DNA of 64,000 nucleotides from Ruminococcus flavefaciens. GTDB lineage: Bacteria; Bacillota; Clostridia; Oscillospirales; Ruminococcaceae. The stretch spans positions 94,976 through 158,975 of the forward strand of contig NZ_UETD01000007.1 in NCBI RefSeq assembly GCF_900116855.1. Direction: 5' to 3'. The notes under the pieces are model-generated. The model was not told the origin of the DNA and ran no database searches. It saw nothing but the letters and a program-made list of their open reading frames with translations. The position numbers were made by a program, and so were the translations under genes. Shown here piece after piece: positions 1 to 6,523 of the stretch (its first letter is position 1; each line of letters opens with the position of its first letter).

Positions 1-12
1 CATTTACTATGC

Positions 13-31
13 GGACGCCCAATGGGCGTCC
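13..31. repeat. Short GC-rich inverted repeat downstream of spoVAC
   Basis: Eight-base arms GGACGCCC (13-20) and GGGCGTCC (24-31) enclose a 3-base loop. The arms resemble the GGGACGCC-type foldbacks in the larger intergenic repeats near 1.05, 9.5 and 26.4 kb, so this is probably a fragment of that family cut by the window edge. No T-run follows on the minus strand, so it is not a convincing terminator. Confidence 0.5.
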
Positions 32-41
32 CTACTGAGCA

Positions 42-485
42 CTAAAAACTAACCACTAAATAGTAGATCAGTCCGTAGAGGGTCGCGGCTGAACAGCCAT
101 AAAGTATAACGGGACCTGCTATGGTAAATATCTTGGCTCCCACGCCGAGGACGAGTCCCTCCGAGCGCGCTTCTATGGCGCATGAGCTTATGGCGTTGGA
201 AAAGCCCGTGACGGGGACAAGTGTGCCTGCGCCTGCACGCTTTGCCAGCCTTTGATACCAGCCAAAGCCCGTACACAGGGCGCTGAGACCCACAAGGATT
301 ATGGACGTCCATGTTCCCGATTCGGTGCGGTCAAGCCCGAAGGCTTCCATAAACTCCATTATGACCTGTCCGAGAGCACATATTGCTCCGCCCACAAGAA
401 AGGCACAGGTCAGGTTCACCTTGTAGTTTGACTTGGGCGAGACCTGCTTGGTCATGTCGCTGTAAAGCTCCGGTGTTATTTTCAT
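42..485 (-). CDS. spoVAC: Stage V sporulation protein AC (SpoVAC)
   Basis: A 147-residue integral membrane protein of the SpoVAC/SpoVAEB family. In spore formers this family is part of the SpoVA channel that moves dipicolinic acid across the inner spore membrane. Seen here: hydrophobic segments near residues 22-46, 58-78 and 112-145, and the family-typical AGAGTLVPVTGF stretch at about 84-95 followed by GLVLGVGAKIF. Length is normal for the family. The ATG at 485 follows a GGAGCTGATA ribosome site on the minus strand. The last codons and stop lie in a repeat-like tract (ACTAAAAACTAACCACTAAA, 41-60). Any spoVAD/spoVAE partners would lie beyond the left edge; none starts within the 41 bases visible. 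Family assignment is firm; a role in real spores is inferred. Confidence 0.9.
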   Translation of the reverse strand: MKITPELYSDMTKQVSPKSNYKVNLTCAFLVGGAICALGQVIMEFMEAFGLDRTESGTWTSIILVGLSALCTGFGWYQRLAKRAGAGTLVPVTGFSNAISSCAIEARSEGLVLGVGAKIFTIAGPVILYGCSAATLYGLIYYLVVSF

Positions 486-640
486 ATTATCAGCTCCTTC
501 CGCAGTATTATCTGCGGAATTTTCTTTTTTATGCGGATATTTATTGAAATGTGGGATACTGCCATATGCAAAAATGTTGTTCTTACTGCCTTGACCTGCG
601 GCATATACATTAGTAAATGCATGGGAAAGAGGTGATTTAT

Positions 641-916
641 TTGAAGGATCAGCCTGAGGGAAGGGCTGTCATGCTGGGCAGGTATATTACCGAAACGGGC
701 GAAACGGTCCGTGGCACTGCACGAAAGTTCGGGATATCAAAAAGCACCGTTCATAAAGACGTCAGCGAGAGACTTCGCAGGGAGGACCCCGAGCTCTTCC
801 GCAGAGTCAAGGAAGTCCTCGAAAAAAACAAGCAGGAACGCCATATCCGCGGCGGTCTCGCCACTAAACGCAAGTACGCGGAGATCGCCTGCCGCCGTAA
901 AAGCTCCTTCCGTTGA
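641..916 (+). CDS. spoIIID: Sporulation transcriptional regulator SpoIIID
   Basis: A 91-residue DNA-binding protein matching SpoIIID, the mother-cell regulator that in Bacillus modulates sigma-E and sigma-K genes. The helix-turn-helix is visible as GTARKFGISKSTVHKDVSERL (about residues 25-45), followed by the family C-terminus RHIRGGLATKRKY. I place the start at the TTG at 641 because AGAGGTGA lies just upstream at 628-635. The in-frame ATG at 617 has no ribosome site and would add eight residues unlike the family. The gene stands alone between spoVAC (divergent) and the minus-strand ABC operon. The first composite hairpin-repeat begins about 50 bases after its stop and may terminate it. Confidence 0.9.
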   Translation: MKDQPEGRAVMLGRYITETGETVRGTARKFGISKSTVHKDVSERLRREDPELFRRVKEVLEKNKQERHIRGGLATKRKYAEIACRRKSSFR

Positions 917-968
917 GCGGATCAATATAAAAAAGCAGCACCTCTATGGCGGGTACTCATATAGAAGT

Positions 969-1156
969 TATGCCCCTGAGCATTTCAAAGAGCTCAGGGG
1001 CATAGTACTTATTGTTACTAAGCTAAATCAGAATTTATATGTGTAGGGGACGCCGCCCTCGGCGTCCCGTTGGACGTGTAATGCATTTCGTGGGACGCCG
1101 AGGGCGGCGTCCCCTACATTTCCAATTTTTCGCATACGCGCTAAATTCTGATTTTT
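969..1156. repeat. Composite hairpin-foldback repeat, copy A
   Basis: A hairpin with 13-base arms (TATGCCCCTGAGC 969-981, GCTCAGGGGCATA 992-1004) is followed by an element bounded by perfect 13-base inverted ends AAATCAGAATTTA (1025-1037) and TAAATTCTGATTT (1142-1154). Inside is a second perfect foldback with 26-base arms, 1043-1068 and 1092-1117 (GTAGGGGACGCC... to ...GGCGTCCCCTAC). Copies with the same order (hairpin, AT-rich end, variable foldback, AT-rich end) lie at 9146-9597, 26306-26617, 31694-31919 and 57744-57982. The hairpin always faces the 3' end of the neighbouring gene, here spoIIID. Confidence 0.8.
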
Positions 1157-1166
1157 GTTAGTAGCA

Positions 1167-1195
1167 ATTATAGCACAGTATTGAAGGTCTGTCAA
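1167..1195 (-). promoter_or_regulatory. Perfect consensus promoter reading into repeat copy A
   Basis: On the minus strand TTGACA (1195-1190), a 17-base spacer and TATAAT (1172-1167) match the sigma-A consensus exactly. Transcription would start near 1160, read through the foldback and reach the 969-1004 hairpin, giving an RNA of roughly 190 bases. No open reading frame with a ribosome site lies on this path. A sense role for the DUF4340 operon is excluded by direction. Confidence 0.6.
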
Positions 1196-1200
1196 TAGAA

Positions 1201-1243
1201 ATGCCATAGTACTTCTGACTGAATATCAGAAATACTATGGCAT
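1201..1243 (-). terminator. Hairpin downstream of the ABC/DUF4340 operon
   Basis: Eighteen-base arms 1201-1218 (ATGCCATAGTACTTCTGA) and 1226-1243 pair with a single mismatch around a 7-base loop. It lies 44 bases past the DUF4340 stop on the minus strand and is followed there by a weak T-rich run (TTTCTATT). It is preceded by ATATAGAAG, the same lead-in seen before the hairpins of the composite repeats. Confidence 0.5.
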
Positions 1244-1286
1244 AAAGCTTCTATATCAGCGCAGCGTATAAGGGTGCTGCTTTTTA

Positions 1287-2657
1287 TCAGAAGTTTGCTA
1301 TCTTCTTGAATTTGATATAGAATTCGCTGAGGGATGTTCTGCCCTTCAGCATAGTATCGTTAACATATGCGCCGATGTACTTGCCGTCCTTGAAAACGTA
1401 GAGCGTTGAGTCATCTCTTGTTACCAGATCCATCTTTACGGTATTGCCGTCGGTATCTGTGAACCTTGCTGTCATGACGGGGTCCTTCAGCTGGGGCTTT
1501 GCCTCGATATCGAGACCTGCGAAATTGTATACGGATGCAGCCTTGAAGAAGTTATCAAAGGCAACGTAGTTGTCCATGGTATCGATGGCGACTTCCTTGC
1601 CGTTTACTTTGCATTTCTGGTTATCCATATCAATTTCAAAGGTGTCATCATTGCCGTTGTAGCTGAGCTGCAGTTTCTTGGTGGATGCCGAGTCCGCTGC
1701 TATTGTGTTCTGCACGATAAAGTCATAGGGAGTCTTGTCCACTATGCTCAGATCAGCCTTGTAGTACAGCTCCACCTGACCGTCCTCAAAGAGCACCATA
1801 CAGTAATCGGGCTTCTCGTCGTTGAAGCTGATAGAGAGCTTTCTCTCTGTGCCGTCGATGCCTTTTACGATAAGCTCTCCGTGGGGCTTGTCGTGGCCGT
1901 ACTTGCTCAGGTCCTCAAGCTTTTCGTCGAGCATTTCCTCGGACTCAAGTCTGACGAGGTTATTGAGCACTGTGGTTATCATTGTAGGATCCACCTTCAA
2001 TGAGGAGTACTCATCGGGCAGTGACCATTCCTGTGTATCGGGATCGAATGAGAGGTCGAGGGTGGTCTTGCCGTCCTTTTTGACTATGACTTCCTTTATA
2101 TCATAAAGTGAGTAGGTGAGGAGCTCCTTGTTCTTGAGCAGGAGCCTGTCAAGCTTGAGAACGCTTCCCTCCATGTAGCTGATGGCGTAGACCTTGTCTC
2201 TGCCGTCTGCGGTGACGTAGTAGTAGTCGCCCATGGGGCTGGGGTCGCCCACCTTTAAAATGTGGGTTCCGCCCGGCTCGGTGACCTCGATGGTGTCGGG
2301 ATCGGTAAGGCCGTACATCTCCAGCTTTTCATCGGTGATCTCTCCGTAGTTGGTCTCGGCGGTAAGGTCCGAGAAATATGTGCATATGAGCTGGCAGTAA
2401 TCCTGATCCATTGCGAATTCTCCGCTGGTGAGAGTCCACTTGTCGTTCTGCTTTACAACTTCGTAGACCTCATCTCCCTTTGAGAAAACTATCTTGGTGG
2501 GGGAGTAGGGATCAAAGCTGAACAGCTCGTTTTCGGCAAGCACCTTGCTTGCCTGCTGTTTTTCTTTTTCCTTGCCGTTCTTTACAGCCAAGAAGGCGCC
2601 TACGGAGCCTCCTGCTGCAAGAATAAGAACGATAAGGGCGATAATTGCTTTTTTCAT
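1287..2657 (-). CDS. DUF4340 family membrane-anchored protein
   Basis: A 456-residue protein with one N-terminal membrane anchor (AIIALIVLILAAGGSVGAF, about 4-22) and a long extracytoplasmic part of repeated beta-rich DUF4340-type segments (for example LKVGDPSPMGDYYYVTADG and the similar stretch near residues 190-290). DUF4340 proteins commonly sit beside GldG-type proteins and an ABC-2 exporter; the substrate is unknown. Its ATG overlaps the TGA of the upstream GldG-like gene, so the two are translationally coupled. It is the last gene of a four-gene minus-strand operon. No catalytic motif is visible; a role as an exporter accessory protein is inference. Confidence 0.8.
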   Translation of the reverse strand: MKKAIIALIVLILAAGGSVGAFLAVKNGKEKEKQQASKVLAENELFSFDPYSPTKIVFSKGDEVYEVVKQNDKWTLTSGEFAMDQDYCQLICTYFSDLTAETNYGEITDEKLEMYGLTDPDTIEVTEPGGTHILKVGDPSPMGDYYYVTADGRDKVYAISYMEGSVLKLDRLLLKNKELLTYSLYDIKEVIVKKDGKTTLDLSFDPDTQEWSLPDEYSSLKVDPTMITTVLNNLVRLESEEMLDEKLEDLSKYGHDKPHGELIVKGIDGTERKLSISFNDEKPDYCMVLFEDGQVELYYKADLSIVDKTPYDFIVQNTIAADSASTKKLQLSYNGNDDTFEIDMDNQKCKVNGKEVAIDTMDNYVAFDNFFKAASVYNFAGLDIEAKPQLKDPVMTARFTDTDGNTVKMDLVTRDDSTLYVFKDGKYIGAYVNDTMLKGRTSLSEFYIKFKKIANF

Positions 2658-4162
2658 CAGGAATGTCTCCTTTTAAGCCATACGAGTATTCCGATAACGG
2701 CGATGGCAAGAGGAATGACGTATACTATTACCATTACTCTTGTGGCTTCTTCGCCGCTCTTGAAGGTCATGCTGTCGTAGGAATTGAACTTGTTGCCCAC
2801 ATCGAACTGAACATCACTGTCGTAGAGCCATGTGTTGCTGAACAGTGCGAGCATCTGTGTTCCTGTGGTATATGCGTTGGCGTAGTTGTCGTCGATGACA
2901 GCGGATGTGCCAAGTGTGAACATCTTTGCGCCTGTGTGCTTGTTGTACGAGTAGTAGCCGAAGTCGAGAGCGTAATTAGTCAGCATCTCGTCTGCCTGCT
3001 GTGCTGTTACATCGTCACCGCCCATTGCCTTGCTGACGGTGGTATATTCGCCGTTTGAGGAGATATTCTTTATAAGTGAGGATATCTCGGTGTATTCGCC
3101 GCCTGCGAAGTCGGGTATCTCGGTAAGGCTTCTGGTATTGGCGATGCCTGCAATGAAGTTGCCTGCGTTTACCTGATCGATGATATCGGAGGTAAGGTCC
3201 TGTGTGAACTCGTCATTGTAGCGGCTTCCTGCCTGATACTCCACGCGGAAGTAATACTCGCTCTGCTTGGAGTCAGTGTCCTGAAGCATATTGTCGAAGT
3301 TTGACTCGGTAACGATGTTATAATCGAGGATGAGTCCGAATTTTTCCATTACAGCCTCTATGTTGTAGAAGCGTCCCTTTGTGTCGCAGGGGTCGATGAG
3401 GAAGGAGAGTGCTCCGCCGTTTTCGATGTACTCAAAAAGGAGGTCCTTCTCCTTGTCGGTGATGTCCTGCTGAGGGCCTGCAAGGTAGATGATGTTGGCA
3501 TTGTCGGGGATAACGCCTGTCTTGTCAAGGTCAAGCTCATCGACGCTGTAATCGTTCTCCTTCATCTTGGTCACGAACAGTGAATAGTGATCCTCGATGG
3601 GAGCTTCGCCGTGGCCTGTCAGGAAGTATATTCCGGGGAGCTGTCCGCTGGCGCAGATAGCGATGGCGGAGTCGATGAGCTGCTCGCCTGCGTATTCACG
3701 GACGCCCTTGGTGTTCTCCTGGAAGATCTTGCTGTGGCTGACCTTCTTGGAGATGCCGTTGCACTTTACGATGATATCGCCCTCCTGAGGAGAGAGTGTG
3801 CCGTTGGGGTCAAGGGACTGTGTGAGAGCTGCGTTCTCGTTTGGGTCGAAGCTCTTGAAGCTGATGTTGTCAAACTCCTTGAGCTGTGTGAGTGTGTGAT
3901 AGAGAGGAAGGAGCTCGTTGGCGTCAGACCTTGTAAGCTCCTCCAGCTTGTAGAGAAAGTAAATCTCTATGGTCTTGTCGGAGTTGCTGTTTATGAGGTC
4001 TACCGTCTTGTCATCGAGAGTGTACTTCTTGGAGGGGGTCATGTCGAAGCCCTTGTCGAAGTAGCTGACGATGAGGTTTATAGGTATGAATATCAGGAGC
4101 ACAAGGAGTGCCAGAACGATGGCGAATGTGCCTGAAAGGTTGAGTTTTTTCTTCTGTTTCAT
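2657..4162 (-). CDS. GldG-like ABC exporter auxiliary protein
   Basis: A 501-residue protein of the GldG / ABC_transp_aux type. There is an N-terminal membrane segment (ALLVLLIFIPINLIVSYF, about 17-34), a large outer domain and a C-terminal membrane helix (about 477-495) followed by WLKRRHS. In Bacteroidetes relatives act in gliding; in Firmicutes the module is an ABC exporter of unknown cargo. The outer part holds the typical LTGHGEAPIEDHY motif near residue 177. It begins six bases downstream of the permease stop and its stop overlaps the start of the DUF4340 gene. Family is clear, function is not. Confidence 0.8.
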   Translation of the reverse strand: MKQKKKLNLSGTFAIVLALLVLLIFIPINLIVSYFDKGFDMTPSKKYTLDDKTVDLINSNSDKTIEIYFLYKLEELTRSDANELLPLYHTLTQLKEFDNISFKSFDPNENAALTQSLDPNGTLSPQEGDIIVKCNGISKKVSHSKIFQENTKGVREYAGEQLIDSAIAICASGQLPGIYFLTGHGEAPIEDHYSLFVTKMKENDYSVDELDLDKTGVIPDNANIIYLAGPQQDITDKEKDLLFEYIENGGALSFLIDPCDTKGRFYNIEAVMEKFGLILDYNIVTESNFDNMLQDTDSKQSEYYFRVEYQAGSRYNDEFTQDLTSDIIDQVNAGNFIAGIANTRSLTEIPDFAGGEYTEISSLIKNISSNGEYTTVSKAMGGDDVTAQQADEMLTNYALDFGYYSYNKHTGAKMFTLGTSAVIDDNYANAYTTGTQMLALFSNTWLYDSDVQFDVGNKFNSYDSMTFKSGEEATRVMVIVYVIPLAIAVIGILVWLKRRHS

Positions 4163-4168
4163 TTCAGC

Positions 4169-4903
4169 TTACCCCCTGTTCCAGCGTCTTTTCTCAATGG
4201 AGATGTATGTCCATATGAGAAGCACGATTATTGCCGATGCAAAGAATACCAGATCGGAGAGGCGGATGAAGCCCTCTGAGAAGTAGGCAAATCTTGGCTG
4301 GGCAGCGAATGCGTAGATAGCTGATCTCAGCTTGGGGTACTGGGAAATAAATGCTGTGTTGGCGATATCGTCAACGAAGAGGAGCGCGAACATTATGACT
4401 TCGCCGATGATAGCGGCGATGATCGGCGACTCTGTGAAGGAGGAGATGAGCATACCCAGTGCTATGTACATTGCGCCCCAGCAGAATATGCCGATGTAGG
4501 CGCATATGAGCTGGCTCACTACTACCTCGCCCTTCATGGCTGTGATGATGGGGAATATGATGGTTCCCGCAAGCATAAAGAGGTATACGGTGATATTTGC
4601 AAGGAACTTTGCGATAACTATTTTAGCGGTGCTGACAGGGGATGTCATGAGCAGCACCTCAGTGCCGTTCTTGCGCTCCTCGGCAAAAGTCCTCATGGTG
4701 AGGATGGGCAGCAGGAATATGAAGTAGAGTATTACCGAATAGAACATCTCGGTAAAGGAGAATGCCCATGTGTTTGAGGAGTCAAGCTTTGCGATACCCG
4801 TTGAGAAGCTCAGCGAGAACAGCAGCATGAACAGCATTGCCATTGCGTATGCGAAAGGAGTGTAGAAGAATGATTGCAGCTCCTTCTTATAAATAGGAAA
4901 CAT
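4169..4903 (-). CDS. ABC-2 type permease (GldF-like)
   Basis: A 244-residue membrane permease with about six hydrophobic segments. The N-terminus MFPIYKKELQSFFYTPFAYAM is typical of GldF/ABC-2 permeases. I chose the ATG at 4903 because an AGGAGGAATAAT ribosome site precedes it directly; the longer frame would add 27 basic residues read from inside the ATPase gene. The gene follows the ATPase stop by one base. With the ATPase it should form the transmembrane half of an exporter, with the GldG-like and DUF4340 proteins as outer partners. Substrate unknown. Confidence 0.85.
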   Translation of the reverse strand: MFPIYKKELQSFFYTPFAYAMAMLFMLLFSLSFSTGIAKLDSSNTWAFSFTEMFYSVILYFIFLLPILTMRTFAEERKNGTEVLLMTSPVSTAKIVIAKFLANITVYLFMLAGTIIFPIITAMKGEVVVSQLICAYIGIFCWGAMYIALGMLISSFTESPIIAAIIGEVIMFALLFVDDIANTAFISQYPKLRSAIYAFAAQPRFAYFSEGFIRLSDLVFFASAIIVLLIWTYISIEKRRWNRG

Positions 4904-4904
4904 A

Positions 4905-5948
4905 TTATTCCTCCTCCTTTTCTGTCTCGTCGTCCTCGTCGTCATCGCTCTCTGCGCTCTCTGACTCATCGGGAGTCTCATCAAGGAGTTCCTGAAGTCC
5001 CGATTTCTTTACAGGGCGGTTGATGAGTTCGATGAATACGTTTTCGAGGTTGGGCTTGTCGGTGTATATCTCGATGATGCTGATGCCGTTCTTCAGGCAC
5101 TCAGCCATAACAGCGTCCCTGACTGCGTCGGAGTCGCCCTCGAGCTGTACGGTGAAGGAGAATACATCCTCGCCGTCGGCGTCTATGGCGGTTATCTCCT
5201 TTACGCCCTTGGTCATCTCTATGATGGACTGAGCCTTCGCCTTGCTGCCCTTGACCTTGATGTGGAGGATGAGGGTGGTGGTGAAGGAATTTTCAAGATT
5301 CTCGATGGTGTCTATCGCGCGTATGTCTCCCTTATTAATAATGACAACGCGGTCGCAGACTGCGCTTACCTCGCTGAGGATGTGGGAGCTGAATATTACG
5401 GAGTGGTCCTTCTTGAGGCTCTTGATGAGTGCGCGGACCTCTGCTACCTGATTGGGGTCGAGTCCGACGGTGGGCTCGTCAAGTATGAGGAACTTGGGGT
5501 CTCCGAGGAGAGCCTGTGCAAATCCCACACGCTGCTTATAGCCCTTGGACAGGTTGCGGATCAGCTTTCCCTCAACGTCCTTGATCTTCAGGAGCTTCAT
5601 GACCCTTTCGATCTCGGATTTTCTCTTGGTCACGGGAACCTTTTTCAGTCCCGCACAGAATGAGAGGTATTCGCGCACCTTCATATCGGGGTAAACAGGG
5701 GGTATCTCGGGGAGATATCCGATGTTGCGCTTTGCCTTCATGGGATTTTTTGTGACGTCGGCGCCGCAGATGGTCACCTTGCCGTCTGACATGGGCAGGT
5801 ATCCTGCGATCATGTTCATGGTTGTCGATTTTCCCGCACCGTTGGGTCCGAGAAAGCCGAGTATCTCATTATCATTTATTGTAAAGCTTATATGATTCAC
5901 GGCACGGTTGCTGCCGTAATACTTCGTAAGATTTTCAATAGTAATCAT
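4905..5948 (-). CDS. ABC transporter ATP-binding protein (GldA-like)
   Basis: A 347-residue ATPase. Visible motifs: Walker A GPNGAGKS (about 38-45), signature LSKGYKQR, Walker B FLILDEPTVGLDP and the H-loop in VIFSSHILSE. A C-terminal domain of about 110 residues is followed by a strongly acidic tail (DESESAESDDDEDDETEKEE), which is unusual for the family. Start chosen at 5948 because AAAGGAGCAGCTC precedes MITIENLTKYYG, the standard N-terminus; the longer frame adds 16 residues. It is the first gene of the four-gene operon. The 575-base gap upstream separates it from the divergent GH48 gene; I found no clear minus-strand promoter there. Confidence 0.9.
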   Translation of the reverse strand: MITIENLTKYYGSNRAVNHISFTINDNEILGFLGPNGAGKSTTMNMIAGYLPMSDGKVTICGADVTKNPMKAKRNIGYLPEIPPVYPDMKVREYLSFCAGLKKVPVTKRKSEIERVMKLLKIKDVEGKLIRNLSKGYKQRVGFAQALLGDPKFLILDEPTVGLDPNQVAEVRALIKSLKKDHSVIFSSHILSEVSAVCDRVVIINKGDIRAIDTIENLENSFTTTLILHIKVKGSKAKAQSIIEMTKGVKEITAIDADGEDVFSFTVQLEGDSDAVRDAVMAECLKNGISIIEIYTDKPNLENVFIELINRPVKKSGLQELLDETPDESESAESDDDEDDETEKEEE

Positions 5949-6352
5949 GAGCTGCTCCTTTCCGATCGAAAAATCTAAAATAAACATTAAAAGCATGGTG
6001 CTATTATCTCATCATAGCATACTGCTTTATTATCGCAGAATAACATTAACACAAGATGAACAAAATATGAACTGAATGTTAATTCAAAAAAGTGCGGCGA
6101 AACAACGTACTGAAAATGAAAAACTGCGCCAAGCTAAATATTATAGCCAAAGTGTGTGGGTTTTGTGAAAGATTATTGAGGGCGTGATGAATGTTTCAGA
6201 ATTTTGTTTTAAAACGAAACTGGTTAATATTTCGTTAATAAATTAGAATTTACTTGGATTTTTCGGATGGACAAAATGTACAAAAAAGATTTTGACAATG
6301 TGTGCATTGCACCAAAAATATCTTGGCGCAAATGTGAAAACAATCTAAACTG

Positions 6353-6381
6353 TTGACACAAACTGAAATGTGGAATATAAT
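6353..6381 (+). promoter_or_regulatory. Promoter of the GH48 cellulase gene
   Basis: TTGACA (6353-6358), a 17-base spacer and TATAAT (6376-6381) match the sigma-A consensus exactly. Transcription would start near 6388, leaving a leader of about 135 bases before the ATG. The leader contains a GTGTGC...GCACAC hairpin (6406-6434) and an ACGAA...TTCGT dyad. The rest of the gap (5949-6350) is AT-rich and shows no gene. Confidence 0.8.
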
Positions 6382-6523
6382 TATCTTGAAAATAGTTTGA
6401 GAATTGTGTGCAGTCTGCGTGAAAATGCACACAGTGTACGAAGTATTTTCGTATGCGTCTCCATAGAGGAGGCAAATCATCCATTTTTTAACCACTATAT
6501 TATTATGAGAGGGGTAAAAACAA

